NCBI GenBank assembly: GCA_030549775.1
Contig: CM060173.1
Location: 35,587,110-35,651,109 of the forward strand
Reading direction: 5' to 3'
DNA length: 64,000 nucleotides
Origin: Tamarix chinensis
Lineage: Eukaryota; Streptophyta; Magnoliopsida; Caryophyllales; Tamaricaceae
Part shown: one piece after another, positions 40,713 through 53,625 of the stretch
Position numbering within the stretch: position 1 is the stretch's first letter
Layout of the letters: every line of letters begins with the position of its first letter
Program-made: the position numbers and the translations under genes
Notes under the pieces: generated by a model
Databases searched by the model: none
What the model saw: the letters and a program-made list of their open reading frames with translations, nothing else
Told to the model about the DNA's origin: nothing

Positions 40713-41300
40713 ACTCTATCAAGTCTAGGTGGTCCTCCCAATTGCCTCCAATGTCCAACACACATACCTAAATCTTTTTGTCTATTGTTTGTATGGTTCT
40801 GTCCATCTGATCATCCATAGTTAGGTGAAAATTAGTAATCATATTTTATTGTACCCCAAAATTAACCTACATCTTTTCTAAAAGTGCTATATATAGCAGG
40901 AGTCTCGATCTGACATGATATCTTTAGGGACATTATACATTATTATAAGATGTTTCTTGTAAGCATTAGCTAAATTCTCCATACTACATGTGATCTTCAT
41001 TGCTATGAAGACCACTAACATAGTTAGACAATCCTTAATAAACCAATTGGAATAAAAATCACTATGAGTCTTTAGAATACCGACCACAAAACCATACATA
41101 TATTATCCCACTTCCACTTTATAAAATTTATTGGTTGTATTAACCATATAGGTCTCTTTTACTCTATATTGGCCTTCGGACAAGTTAAATATTAGGGGAC
41201 AAACTCTACAACCTCCCACTTCATGCAAGGATACCAATATGTCTTCTTCAAATCCTTATGCATCTTATCCTTGCCAAGATAGACAGAATAGGGAGTACAA

Positions 41301-42640
41301 TAACCTTCCTTCAGAATTTTCATTTTAGGATCAACACACCTCCGTGGTACACATCATCTACCACAGTAGTTGATACTACTATCTTTGTGGATCTAGAATC
41401 CCTTATCTCTACCTTCTACAATAACACACTTAAACTTCTTGATATTAAAATTATTAGGTTGACTAGCTTCAATATATTTAAAAATTGAAGGTGTGATGGT
41501 GAGTGCACTCAACCTTTATTCCAAACTACTAGTGGTGATCAACTCAATCACTATATCTCTGAGCAGTTGATCTAATTGATCATATAACATAATCGTGCTC
41601 TAGGAATATGGTTTCTTTTGGCTAAGAGCATCTGAAAATACATTAGCCTTACCCTTATGGTAGGTCAATTATAGTTTATAATCATTGATAAACTTCAACC
41701 ATGAGCATTATCTCAAATTCAACTCCTACTGCTTAAAAATTAACTTGTGGCTCTTATGAGTGGTGTAAAACTTGCACTAAACACCATAGAGGTAATGCCT
41801 CTAAATCTTCTAAGTGAATACCATTGTAGAAAGATCCACATTATGCATCATATAATTCTATTCATGTAGCTTAAAATCTTTAGAGGAATAAGCCACTGCT
41901 ATCCCATGTTGCATCAATACACAACCTAATCCATGACTAGAAAAGTTTCCATATACCTCAAAACCTTCTAATACACTCAATAATGTAAGCACTGGAGCTA
42001 AAGTTAAACTTCTCTTAAATTCTTAAAAGGCTTTGCTACACTTCTCATCTCACTAGAAATGTGTAACCTTATTTAGCAAATTAGTCAATAGATGAGCTAT
42101 CTTGTAAAAGTTTATAACAAATCTATGATAGTAGCCAAAACATAAACTTTGAAAGTTTTGCATATAACTTATGTGATTTCAATAATTCCAATATCTTAGT
42201 TTCTAGAGTTTATGGGGATTTTGTCAATGAACACCATGACAAAATGATCAAAAAAATGTATAGCTCTTCTAAGTTGGTCAAGAAAATCATTTATTTGAGG
42301 TAACAGATAATGGTTCTTCAATGTAAGTTGATTTAATCCTTGTTAGTTGATGCAAAACCTTAGGCTTCTATCCTTCTTCTTTACAAAAAAAATTTGTGCT
42401 ACCCAAATCAATACACTTGGTCAAATGTAGCTCTTCTCCAATAACTCTTCTAGTTGATCCTTAAGCTTCTTCATCTCTATGGGTGCCATAAAATAAACTA
42501 CTTTGGATACTTGCCCTATGTCTAATAATAGTTCCATGGTAAACTTAATATATTGAAAAAGAGACATCCTTTGAACCTTGTCAATAAATAAATTGGGATA
42601 CTATTAGATCACCATTGTTTGCTATAGTGGCATCTCATCA
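41301..42640 (-). pseudogene. T2 RNase H and RT (broken)
   Basis: Lies in the correct order between integrase and protease on the minus strand. Short matches to gypsy RT/RNase H can be followed through frameshifts (for example the region of 42330-42480 for the RT fingers and 41900-41990 for RNase H), but no long intact block is left. The assignment rests mostly on position between two well-supported domains. Confidence 0.6.
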
Positions 42641-43420
42641 GCCTTGGTACCTTGAACACTTCATTAGAAGATTAGATATCCCTTTCAAATAAGGTTACTT
42701 AACATGAGTTTTGATACAACATTTGTAGAGGGTTAGCCTCACACTTATGAAAGGAGACTTGAACACCCTTTAATTCTTGAAGAACCACACACTCTTACAC
42801 ATACTCTATTAATTGTGGTACTTTCCTAGCATATCCATACTAAAAATTACATCAAAATTAAACAATTCAAGCTCCATCATATTTAAAGAAAACTTTAGAC
42901 CCCTAATTATTAAGGCAACCCCTTTATAAATCCTAGAGCACAAAATCCTTTCTCTTAAAGGCAAGATAATAGAAGTAGAAATAATATAGGAAAGAGGTAA
43001 ATAAACTATAGCTATGAACATGGATGACAAAAAAGAATGTGATATAGTAGAGTCAAATAGCAAACATGCTCATGACATATAAATATTAAGTATACTAGTC
43101 ACCACACCAACCTAAGGTTTGGCCTTAACCTAGCTAATCATCTTTACATGCCTAGGTGAAGGAACACTTATAGCACAATTTGACCCCCAAACTTGTTGGA
43201 ATATGTAGAGCTTTAGATCCATAGGATGACTGATAAGGTTGATAACAATAGTTGGCAATAAAGAAACACTCCAATTTATAGGGTAGCTAATAAATAGATC
43301 TAGTGCTCTTGGCTCTAGGCTGATTCCTCTAAACACCACCACCACCACAACCACCAACATAACACTCATAAGCCATATGTTATTTCATGCCACAACCATA
43401 GCAAGTTATCATATTACTAA
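42641..43420 (-). pseudogene. T2 protease and Gag zinc knuckle (broken)
   Basis: 43063-42809 on the minus strand reads LFDSTISHSFLSS (family LFDSGASHSFIS, catalytic Asp kept, Gly lost) and ends ELFNFDVIFSMDML (family FDVILGMDWL). Upstream, at about 43408-43366, is a knuckle CYGCGMK-stop-HMAYEC with all four metal ligands in CX2CX4HX4C spacing but a stop inside. It is the nucleocapsid and protease part of the Tekay/Del-like polyprotein. Confidence 0.82.
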
Positions 43421-44050
43421 CGAAATGTATTGAAGAGTGACCTACTATTCAATGCATGTAATGGTAATATCACTTCTTAAAACATCCCCCTAGGTTGACC
43501 TCCTAATTGATGTGTTGACCCCATAAGTGTACTATACATTAGTGGTATGCTTCATCTAGAATAGGCCTTCTTCTTTCCACTAGGTTATTGATGACACTTG
43601 AACTTCCACTTACCCCCAACTAGGCACTCTTGGTCTAGAAGAATTGGGAAGATTTCAAGGCCTTCTCTTACATTCTAACCATGTCTAATGGGAAAAGTCC
43701 CACTAACAACTCTTGATACTTGATTCCTAAGCTTATCTTGAAATGATGAATCTTTATCACCATACTTGCCTCCACCTTAAGAGAGAACTAGACCAAGTTC
43801 ATGAATATCATATAGTACTCTTATGCTAACATAACTCCATACCAAATTTCCATAAACTCATCGTACTTATTCATGTAGAGATGAGTGAGGTAAAATCTAA
43901 ATCAAGGAACATTAAAGAAAGGTCCCTAAGCAATAAGCTATTTTCCTCTACGATGGAAAATCCTATATCATATATATGCATGTCTAGATAGACCACGACA
44001 AACTTTTTTAACAGAAAACCATAAATGGTAAAGGTATTCTCCATGTCCGA
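43421..44050 (-). pseudogene. T2 Gag, central part (broken)
   Basis: The minus strand from 44048 reads DMENTFTIYGFLLKKF (family WLxxMExIF), then HEYDEFMEIWYGVML and FMNLV before further Gag-like frames. It is cut at 44050 by CRM-B; the Gag N-terminus and leader continue at 54721-55094. The junction lacks a clear target duplication (TCCGA left, ACAGT right), so some bases may be lost. Confidence 0.7.
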
Positions 44051-44911
44051 TGTATAAACATCTATGGATTCTCAAGATATTGAAGAATTAGCATACTTTG
44101 TTATGGAGCCAATTATAATATTTACCTTTGATGATAATAATAATAATGTGAATAACCTTAACAATTTTACCTTGAGTTACTCTTGTAGGTATGTAACATA
44201 TTTTCAAGGAAAAGATCGATGCACTTCAAGATGTCAACATATCTAAGATTTCATGTGTTATAAGTTATGACAAGTAAAAAGAAGCTATTATGCATGGAAG
44301 TTAAACTACTAAATTAAGGACACCTAGTTATCATATTTTATGCAAATTTGGACTCTTTTTAGTGATTTATATGTATTAATTAGGTATTTTTATTTTTAAT
44401 AATTTTAAATCTGATTCATGTATTATATAGGCTAATACTTTGTTGCTTTATGAGTCAGTGTGTTAATTAGCAATGTGTAATATTACTTTGGCTACCTTAG
44501 TGTGCTATTTAGCAAAGTGTGGCTACCTATATAATCACAAGGTTGACACATTAAAACTCATGTATGTTGATTATGAATTGAAATCTAAGCAAGTAAATCA
44601 CTTATCTATCTTCTCTCTTTTGTGAGTGAATTTTCTAACTAAGAATACCTGGAGTAATATTAGATAAGATACTTTGAATGTCTTCTTAGAGAAACATTCA
44701 AAGTTAAATTTCTTGAGTTCTTCCTTGAATCTTTTTGAATATTTAAACCAATCTTCAAATCTCCATTGCATCTTGATTCAATATTTGAAGCAATCATTAA
44801 ATATTCCTTGAATTTTGCTTAAAGCTTCACATCATCTTCCTTCTTTTCTCCATTCGACACCTTTTTGTCTTCTACATTTCAATATTCTCATCATTTAAGG
44901 AGGAATTCACA
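44051..44911 (+). mobile_element. 5' LTR of CRM-B (861 bp)
   Basis: It starts TGTATAAACATC and ends GGAATTCACA. A primer binding site follows at 44919. TATA box TATATAA at 44528-44534 follows GCTATTTAGCAAAGTGTGG. It is homologous to 53626-54720 and 34810-35631. The start also resembles the CRM-A LTR start (ATGGATTCTCAAGAT against ATAGATTCTCAAGAT), so the two CRM-like families are related. Confidence 0.85.
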
Positions 44912-44918
44912 CCATTTT

Positions 44919-44930
44919 TGGTATCAAAGT
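44919..44930 (+). other. Primer binding site of CRM-B
   Basis: TGGTATCAAAGT, seven bases after the LTR end, complementary to the 3' end of initiator tRNA-Met. Confidence 0.85.
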
Positions 44931-45900
44931 TAGCTTTGTTCTTCCCTCTTTGAATCTCTAACCTCTCCATTCAACTTTCCTCTTCCTTTATGAAATAAAT
45001 GCAACCTAAAGACAACAACATTCGTAGCCTATCCTTAACCCTCTATTGTAATATTTAATCCCCTTCATGTTTAAAGAATTCTCAAGTGTTTCATCAAGTA
45101 AACACAAATATATCATTGGATATTCATTTAAAACATCATCATCTAATAAACACTTCAATTCTTGAAGTTAAATACCTTTAGTTATTGCCTTCTTTTTTCC
45201 ACGTTTTTTCAAAGAATATCATACATTCAAATTTCCTTTAATGTGTTTTAAACATATGGATTTAAGGAAGAAGATTCTATAATTATTCAACTTCATTCAA
45301 ACACCATTTAATGTTCAACCTCTTATTCATATCTAATCCTGTCATCACTCAAAAAGAATATTTTTTAAAAACCAATTTTGGGTACCAAGTCCAGTCCATT
45401 TGAGCAAAAACCCTATGACCACATTCGATCAAGAAGTTTTATTTTGAGCATTAATAATTTGTAGCTTTGTATTCAATCATTTTATTTTATTTCTAATCCA
45501 CTTACACGCCCATTAAGCTTATAAGATTCATGATATGCCATCAAGAATTCATTAAGAATCTAAAATCATCAAGAAAGGTAGCTATGGGTGATAAAGTGTC
45601 CATGAAAGCAATGTTTGACACTCTTCAACAACTTGCAAGATGTGTGGATACTACAAATGCACCAATTCAGAAAATCCCTTCCATTTAAAGTCAAATTTAA
45701 AGGTTGGAGACAAAAGTATCCTACCAAGAGACACTTTAACACATGCACAACATCATGGAGGTAACGCATGACCTAGTAGAAGGCATTGTAAGAAGGGAAA
45801 TCCAAGTACGAGGTGTAAAAAAAAATTAAATGGAGAATGGATCTAATGATTTCATCCACAATCAAAAAGGATGTGCAAATTACTAACCAATGTAAAATCA
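44931..45900 (+). other. CRM-B leader
   Basis: About 1 kb of AT-rich non-coding sequence between the primer site and Gag. Open frames here show no retroelement motif. Confidence 0.6.
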
Positions 45901-46670
45901 TATTAAAGACAAAGGTATGAAACTTGACCTCCCTGATTTCTATGTTGAGTTGGATGTAGAACTACTTTTTGAGTGGTTAAAACAAATAAAAGCCATTTTT
46001 GAATTTAGAAAGTATGATGATGAACATAGATGCAAGTTACTAACTCAGAAATTTAAAAAAATTTCTAGGATTTGTATGCTAGTCTTAAGTGAAATGGTGA
46101 AAGGCAAGAAAAAAGTAAAATCAAGTCATTGGAGAAATTGAAAAAATGCCTAAGAAAGAAAATTTTCCTTAAAGAGTATGAAGAAGAGATTTAAATTAAA
46201 TTTACTACTCTTAGACAAAGATATATCAATGTAGAGGAATAAACGAGGATTTTGAAAGACTCATACTCTTGTGCAATATGCAAGAAAGAAATGAAAAAAA
46301 TGTGCTAGATATTTAGGTAGCCTTAACAACTTGTTTAGAGATAAAGTTGAAATGTTTTCCTGTGATTATCTTGATGATTTGATTAAATTTGCATTAAAAT
46401 ATGAAAAATAAAGTAATACTACTAAAGAATATGCTAAAACAAGTTCGTTGACTTCTAATTCAACATAAAACAATTCGAATGCATCTACTTTAAAATATGT
46501 GACGCATGTATCTTGAACTATTGATAAGAAAAGCAACCCTAACTAAGATGAAAAATTTAATAATAGGGTGGATGAAATGGCTACTAAACAATGTTTTAAA
46601 CGTAAAGGACATGGTCATTTTTCTTGAGAATGTCCTATCTAAAGTGTTTTGACCTTAAATGAAATTAAAG
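45901..46670 (+). pseudogene. CRM-B Gag (broken)
   Basis: 45917-46141 reads KLDLPDFYVELDVELLFEWL then KQIKAIFEFRKYDDEHRCK, the CRM-like Gag capsid region. Further pieces follow to a zinc knuckle at about 46584-46625, CFKRKGHGHFS-stop-EC, in which the second Cys reads Arg and a stop precedes the last Glu-Cys. Several stops, no intact frame. Confidence 0.85.
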
Positions 46671-47236
46671 GTATGTAACTATATGATGATAATGATGACC
46701 TAGAGATTGAATCTAATGATGATACCCTAAGTGTGTATGAAGAAGATGGTAATCCATGTTTTTTTTACTTCAAAGGGTATTATGAATAAAAACTAATAGT
46801 CCATATACAAAAAGGAATAAGATTTTTAACACCAAGTGTAAAATTGGTGATAACATTTGTAGAGTCATTATAGATAGTGTTTCATATACCAATGTTGCTA
46901 GTGAAATGATGGTTAAACATATAGGGTTAGTGACTACTAGTGATCCTAAACAATATAAGGACAAAGGGCCTAAAGTAAATAAGATAACCCTAATTAATTT
47001 TTATCTTACTGACTAATCATGATGAAATATTGTGTGATGCTTATGTTATATTACTAGGAAAATTGTGGCAATATGATAGAAACACAATTTGTGATGGTTT
47101 AACTAATGAATATATTGTGCTTAAATATAAAAATAAGTATAAATTGAAACCATCTCAATGTGATCATATGTAACTTATAGAGACTATGAAGAGTTGATTC
47201 TTACATGAAAAAAATATGATTAAATGAATTGAGGAG
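46671..47236 (+). pseudogene. CRM-B protease (broken)
   Basis: About 46845-46960 reads KIGDNICRVIIDSVSYTNVA then SEMMVKHIGL, with the active-site triad DSG altered to DSV. About 47030-47160 reads ILCDAYVILLGK-like sequence (family VLCDVV...LLGRPW). Matches the protease of the young element at 22600-22830. Confidence 0.8.
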
Positions 47237-47700
47237 GTGGGTGTTTGCTATGCTTTAGTCATAAAAGAATCTCAATTTGAGGGAGAAAATTATAAAGATT
47301 TAAATCTTACTAGATTACTTAATGAGTATAACAATGTATTTCTTGATGACTTAACTCTTATAATACCACCTATTAGAGGTATAGAGCATGCAATAGATTT
47401 AATTCCTCGAATGCCTTTACCCAATAAAACTTCTTATAGATGTAATGTTGAAGATTATAAAGGGTTGTAAATAAAAATGCAATAAAAAAAGACTTATTGC
47501 ATGCTTTAGTGAAAAACTAAACAGTGCTAAATTGAAGTATTTTGTATATGAAAAGGAATTATTTTCCATCATACATAGCTTAGAAACACGGAGCCATTAT
47601 TTGAGTCCTATATAGTCTATATTCCATTATGATCATGAAAGCTTGAATTACTTATATGATCAATAGAAAATTTGTCTTAGGCATATAAAATAGGTAAACT
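47237..47700 (+). pseudogene. CRM-B RT start fused to RNase H end (large internal deletion)
   Basis: 47237-47470 is the RT N-terminus (IPPIRGIEHAIDLIPRMPLP then NKTSYRCN). After a few bases the sequence jumps to RNase H (LNSAKLKYFVYEKELFSIIH, near 47515-47575, then YDHESLNYLYDQ). The RT palm and thumb, about 1.3 kb by comparison with family length, are missing. This element could not have transposed by its own RT after the deletion. Confidence 0.82.
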
Positions 47701-48674
47701 TCTTACAATCCTTTATGTTATCTGTCTAACACTTAGATGTAAATGAAAATGTAGTATACAATAGTTTTTCTTGAAGGTATACATTGCTTCTTATCTTAGA
47801 TGCTAAATTTCTAGGGTTTGAAATTTTAAAAGAATTGTATCCCAAATATGAATATTTTTGTTATGAATATTGAGCATGAAAAGAAAATAGATATCATGGT
47901 AACTGTGAAGTATAATATAGATTTTTATTTAAACTTAATGAACTTAGTGTACTGAGATCAAGCATTAGAGATTTACTTATTAAATAAGTATATGAAATAG
48001 CTATAGTGGGACATTTTGGTACTCAAAATAAATTAGAAATATTACAAGAGAATTTTTATTGGCCATGAATGATTAAGGGTGTACAACTTATAGTAAACTG
48101 ATGCGTTACTTGTAAAAAGAGTGAATGTTTTTTCCATGAATATTTATATACACCATTACCCATGCTTAGTAAACCATGGGAATGAATAAGTACGGGCTTT
48201 ATTTTAGGTTGCCTAGAACACAAAGAGACAAATATTCTATTATGGTCATGGTAAACATATTTTCTATAATGGCTCACTTTATACCATATAATAAACTTGA
48301 TGGTTCTACACTTGTTTGCAATTTATATTTTAAAGAAATTGTGAAACTATATGGTATCCCCAAAAGTATTGTTTTTGATAGAGATGTCAAATTTCTTAGT
48401 TAATTTTGGAATACATTATTACACATGTTAGGAACTAAGTTGTTATTTAATGCTTCACATCATCAACAAACAGATTGAAAAACTAAAGTAACAAATTGTA
48501 CTCTTGGAAATTTATTTTGAGGATTGGTATGTAAAAGTACTAAATATTGGGATATTTTGTTTGCTCATGTATAATTTTTTTTACAATTGAAGTTCTTGAA
48601 GTACTACTCACCCAAGTGCATTCAAGATTATGTATGGGGTAAATATATAGATTCCAGTTAATATAGTACCCTTC
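47701..48674 (+). pseudogene. CRM-B integrase (broken)
   Basis: From about 48005: VGHFGTQNKLEILQENFYWP (HHCC zinc-binding region), then CVTCKKSE. 48176-48403 reads YSIMVMVNIFSIMAHFIPYN then YFKEIVKLYGIPKSIVFDRD and VKFLS, with the second catalytic Asp kept and the first (MVVDRFS) read as Asn. Cut at 48679 by a 4.6-kb solo LTR; the integrase end resumes at 53250. Confidence 0.85.
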
Positions 48675-50362
48675 AAGAAAGGTAAAATACCCTAAAATCC
48701 TAATATTAAGAATTATAGATAATTAAGGATTTATTAGAAAAATTAATTAAATAAATTGTTTTAGTAAAATAAAAAGGGAATTAATTAAGGAAAATCAAGA
48801 ATAAAATAATAAATAATTTGATTAGGAAAAATTAGGATGTTTTGCTAATTAAAATGGAAGTTACGGAAAATTTATTCAAAATAGCCCAAATTGATCTAAA
48901 AAGCGATTTAATTATTATTTTAAATAATAATATAAAAATACCAAATGCCCAAAATAACAAAACCCATTCATTTTATCTTTCTTCCCTTTTTGCTTTTTCT
49001 TCCTTCTTTTCTTTTTCTTTCTTTTCTCTCATTCTCCTTTCTTCATTTTCCCATCCTCCCTGGTTTGGGCCTACCTCCCCCATAGCCCAATCGCTTCCTC
49101 CCCTTTCTCCTTCGACACCGCCTAGCCTGCATGCTTCACCTCCCTTTCCTTCACATGTCGCCCTACCAATCCACTTTCTTTTATTTTCTTGTCTTTTCTC
49201 CTTTGACCGCCCGGTCCAACCTTCTTCTTCTTCCTCCTCCCTGATGTGCGCTTGCAACTTCCCCCGACCTACACCTTTATTTTCGTCTCCGACCACACCA
49301 GCTAACTGGCCATCCCTCCCCTCTCTTACCCGCTAATTCACTTGCCTATTCGACATGACCAAACTTCCCCTCCCTTCTCGCAAGCTCATTCCTTCTCCTT
49401 GACCCAATCATAGCCTGCCATAGCAGACCTGCACTGGCTTGCCATCGTCGACCGGTGTGCCCTATCCTACTTGCCCCTTAATTTCCTACTTCCCTCTATC
49501 ATTTTCCCCCTCCATTTGATAAATACCCCATAGGTAGCCTCGAAGTTGGATTTTCGTTCACAGCCTAGAAATCCCGACTCATGTGCCATCACCTGATCAC
49601 ATTCCCTAGCCGTCGTCGTCACCCAGCACCGCCGCTCAAGCCACCTATAGTACCACTCCCTACATCACCCTCTACCAAACTACGCCACTCTCCTCCCTCG
49701 ATTATCCTTGCACTAGCTACCCCGACTATGCAAAGTACCCTTCCCAAGCAGCCCCACTTCGACCCTCCGCCCTTTGCACCATTGTTCACCAACACTCGTA
49801 CCGCAACCACTACCTTTTACATCTCCCAAAATCCCTTGTAGAGCTCCCTCTACCTTTCCCTCCCCTCCTTTTCCCCTTCCTCCCTCTCCTCCTCCCTTCC
49901 TCCCTTTCCACCACCTTCGGCCGCCATAGTACCGCCGCCTACACCGCCACCTTTGATTGCGCCACCACCCCCATTCTAAACTAATCAACTTGGGCAACCT
50001 CAACCACCCTAACTTCTGCCCTCACTCCCCCTCTCCCATTCCCAACGCTCAACTAATTCCCTCTTTCTCCACCACCATCGCTGCCACAGTGCACTGCCGC
50101 CGATGCTGCCAGTCACCACCAACTCTAGGTGGTACCCTAAACCCTCTTAACCCTTAAATAAAAATTATGCAAGCCTTATTCATTTTAATTGTATTATATT
50201 GTTATTATTATTACGTATTATTATTATTATCATTATTATTATTTTTAATATTTACTATTATTTATCATGCTTATTATTATCCCCGACATATTATTATTAT
50301 TATTACTATTACGGGGTCAAAACCCTATTTTACTATTATTTCAATTATTATCATTATCCTTA

Positions 50363-50363
<1 letters not shown>

Positions 50364-50420
<57 letters not shown>
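50364..50420. repeat. (ATT)19 microsatellite
   Basis: Perfect ATT run within a broader TTA/ATT-rich stretch (50190-50820). It gives poly-Ile, poly-Leu and poly-Tyr open frames that are not genes. Confidence 0.96.
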
Positions 50421-50421
<1 letters not shown>

Positions 50422-52269
50422 TCTAGATTTGGCATCATATCATATTGTTGATATAAAAGAAGGATACTCAAACCTTAATATTATTATTATTAATATTATT
50501 CATTACTCAAATATTACTAATCATATTCCTAATGCACTTATTATTATTATTGTTACTATAGTATTATTATTATTATGGTAAAAATATTCAAACCCTTATA
50601 TTATCATTATTTCAAATATTACTATTTTTATTATTATCCTTAGCAATATTAGTATTTTTTGAGTGCTACTATTATTATATTATTATTTTATCCCTAACCC
50701 TATTATTAGACTTAGCCTTAAAAATACTAGGGTTTCTATTACTAGGTGTATTAGTATTACTATTATTATTAATATAGCTGTTATTACAGGAAATAAAGCT
50801 ATTAGATTTAATAATATAAATATGGCTATAAATATTATTAAAAACCCTATTTTTTCACTTGTAAAGTTTCTTTTAATAATAGTAACCCTAATCTTAGAAC
50901 AAAATAGGAAATAATAGTAGTTTTGGTAAGAGGGAAACTAATCCTTAGTTTTTCCATCTTATAGATAAAACCAGTCAAAACCTTAAGGAGGCATAGGAGC
51001 ATGCTCCAAGACCGGTGACGTGCTAGGTAAGGGTTTAGCTAAGGCCCTATATGTGTTATGTGTCTTATATGCCTAGGATGCCATGTATAATGATCTATTG
51101 TGTATCTAGTGCTATTGTTATAACTATTTTATGTGTATTGCGACTTGGAGTGGAGGTATGTTCTTGTGTTCTCTTATGGCATGTGTACAATATATTGTAT
51201 TGCAAATTATGATGTGATGTGATATGACCCTTTTAGGACATGCATGCTAGGATAATTAATGTAGTGATATGGGGTGGAAGGATGAAAAAGGAAAAACGGA
51301 GAAGTAAGTTGACCACAGAATGTGGGATTGACCTAAACACCCCATGACCCATGAGAGGAATAACAAAAGGGGACATTAAGCAAAATAAAGTGGATGAAAT
51401 TTTAAATGGGAGAATCTAGGGTTTGCATGGAAGAATCTAACGTTTTCATGGGAGATTTAAGGTTTTGCATGAAAACTTTGATGGTTTTAATGGGATGGAT
51501 AGAGTCTACATGGAGGTGGACTTTACATATGGAAAGTTTCTTTAGGGTGTAAGGAAGGTAATGGAAGAGTTTTTGGGGTGATTGGAGGCTTTGGGTGAAA
51601 CAAGAGTACGTCGAATAGTATAAAGGTGCATAGGAGACCGAGTTAGGGTTTGGGTGGAAACCCTAATTTGAGAAGGTAGAAAAAGGGAAAAATAAATGAG
51701 GGTAAGTGGAGTATGAGCTGAGGATGGAAGATCGTTATGTGTGGGGCAAGCATAGGTAGCATGGGAAAGCAAGAGTAGAAGGTAAGAAATGGAGGGGTAA
51801 CATGTGGAAATGAGGATGCTAGGGTTTGGTGTGGCCAACTAGGGTTTCTTGGGCACACCTGTATTTAGGGAGTAAAGGGAGATTATAAGTGTAGAATCTA
51901 AGAGGTGTGATGTGTGGGGTGTTAAAACAATATGGGTTAGGTGAGGCAGAGGAGTATGGCCCACATAGGCCCAAATTAGAGTTTTTGGAGAAAGCCCGAG
52001 GGTGAGGTAGTGAGTGGACATGGAGGTGTAAGGTAGTGGGTCTTGACCTATACACTTAGAATTAGACCTCTAGTGTGAGTTAAGGAAAGGAGGAAAGGAT
52101 GTTGGGGCAAGTTAGGAGGCGCAGGAGTCTCTAGATATGGGACGGGTCCACTTGAAGGATAAGTGTAGATGGAGTTGGTCATGAATGTTTAGGGTGAAAT
52201 TTTTTGACTAAGACACAGTAAAACATTAATCATGTTATGTGGAAGATTATTGAGCCGGACCTAGACCGA

Positions 52270-52557
52270 TCCACCAGTATATAATAGTGATTAGGTGTGT
52301 TCTTCCCTATAAGTGACCGGCCCACCAGCTATAATAGTGGGGGATTCCATTCTCAACAAACCAAGTATAATTATGATAAGGCATGGGAAATACACTAAGT
52401 AATTATAGTGAAACAACATGAGAGTCATAGCCAGACCGGTCCACTAGCGATTAATAGTGGCCAGGAGCATCTTATCTTGGAGACCAATCCACAGGCAATA
52501 ATAGTGGTCAGGAGCTTTATGCCCTGTATATTTTCGGTCCACAGGCTATAATAGTGG
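52270..52557 (+). repeat. Five copies of CCAC(N)ATAATAGTGG motif in an LTR
   Basis: Copies at 52270, 52321, 52441, 52489 and 52539. Each has the partly palindromic form CCACCAGCTATAATAGTGG, often followed by a short AGGAGC or GGGG tail. Related motifs occur in the LTRs at 10405, 10560, 15870, 16070 and 16185. Confidence 0.85.
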
Positions 52558-53249
52558 GGCTCCCGCACTCGCATGGAATGATAAAAAGTATGGTGTGAAA
52601 TGATTACTAATTAGAGATTAAATAATTATTATATTCGGACTATAATTTAGCCTTTATTTATCTAAAATGATTGTATGGTGTTATGTTGCCATGGTTGGAT
52701 TATGTGCCTTTGTGTGTTGGCCTTAGTGCATGGTTACCTTGCTCAGTACACAACGTACTGACCACCCGTTTCATGGGTGCTACTCATTCCCACTAGCAAA
52801 AGGCCCCTATGACTTTGTGTAGGTCGGTGATACAATTTTTGTTGCTTTTAATGTTTACGAGGTATCAAGCGAGGCTGAGTGTTGATCATGGACGTGGCCC
52901 AAGGATTGATAGCGGTGTGGTCAGACTTCTTTCGTAGGCCCTTTTATCATTTTTTAGACTTTGCTTCTTCTGAGGAATCTTAACTATGTATTATGGATTG
53001 TAACTCTTTTTCATGCACTCTAATTTCTATCTTATAGCAGTTTAATAATTTATTAAAGTCTCGTTTTGAGTTTGAATTATGATGGTTGTAAAATTCCTTT
53101 AGCCTTGTGGTTAGTACCAGAATGGCCGGGGGCTAAGCTTTTACTGATCACAGTGGTAACACCCTTGAAATTCACAAGTTTAGATTTAATTGCTTCCACC
53201 AAATCTTAAATAAAATAATTTTTTTAGTAGTGAATTTTGAGGTGTTACA

Positions 53250-53625
53250 AAGAAGAGTTTAAAAATTATGAGGCTAAGGAAAGAGTTGAATAATTTCTAA
53301 AGCTTCTTCAACAAATTAAGGGAACCAGAGAACGAGCCAATGAAAGGTAGTAGGAGTAGAATAGTAAAAATCACTCTCTAAAGGTATTTACTCTTGGTTA
53401 TTTACTTTTGTTATATTTGTAAATAGAAATATTCCCTAATCTAAAAAAATATAAGCTAATGCCAATAGTTGATGGACTAGTTAAAATTCTTAGAAAATGT
53501 AGAGAAAATGCTTGTGAACTTGAATCTTATGGCAGTGTTTCAAGGATAATTAATAATTGTGATTTTCTTCCCTAGTATACTAATGTCATTTTGAGGACAA
53601 ATCCTTCTTATGTTGGGGAGAATGA
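53250..53625 (+). pseudogene. CRM-B integrase C-terminal end and polypurine tract
   Basis: Continues the integrase after the solo LTR (KKEEFKNYEAKERVE-like, then KGTRERANER), matching the Lys/Glu-rich end of CRM-like pol. It ends at the polypurine tract TGTTGGGGAGAATGA (53611-53625), directly before the 3' LTR. No chromodomain was recognised. Confidence 0.72.

Larger units (their letters stand above)
39608..41300 (-). pseudogene. T2 integrase and chromodomain (broken, holds Cassandra LTR)
   Basis: On the minus strand from 41099: ENLANAYKKHLIIMYNVPKD then IMSDRDSCY, the integrase core with its second Asp. Across the Cassandra insertion the frame reads DHLDLIEFSYNTSYHANT (family HLPLVEFAYNNSYHAS). 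Then come a GPY/F-type C-terminal region (KSYVDFKRQTNGYKVGNRVL, YIRSYKILERVSVV; about 40200-40060) and a chromodomain-like end, GVKEATWEADEKI, at about 39840-39790. The chromodomain links the integration complex to histone marks and steers insertion to heterochromatin. Stops throughout. Confidence 0.85.
48680..53249 (+). mobile_element. Solo LTR, 4.57 kb, inside CRM-B integrase
   Basis: Flanked by AAGAA on both sides (48675-48679 and 53250-53254). The left end is a decayed TGTAATACCC (AGGTAAAATACCC); the right end is GAGGTGTTACA. It contains a pyrimidine-rich block (48960-50150), a TTA-rich block (50160-50800), a purine-rich block (51250-52130) and five copies of a CCAC...ATAATAGTGG motif (52270-52557). 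No primer site or polyprotein inside. Overlapping open frames on both strands of 48840-50150 come from composition. Same group as the LTRs at 340, 7953 and 12777. Confidence 0.82.

Noticed and set aside
40476..40820. Several 69-84-codon frames on both strands
   Set aside because: They overlap the Cassandra LTR and its junction with T2 integrase and have no coding signal of their own.
48842..50157. Overlapping open frames on both strands (up to 164 codons)
   Set aside because: Strand-biased CT/AG composition of a solo LTR removes stops by chance; products are low complexity with no family motif.
50167..50581. Poly-Ile, poly-Leu and poly-Tyr frames
   Set aside because: Translations of an ATT repeat in three frames.
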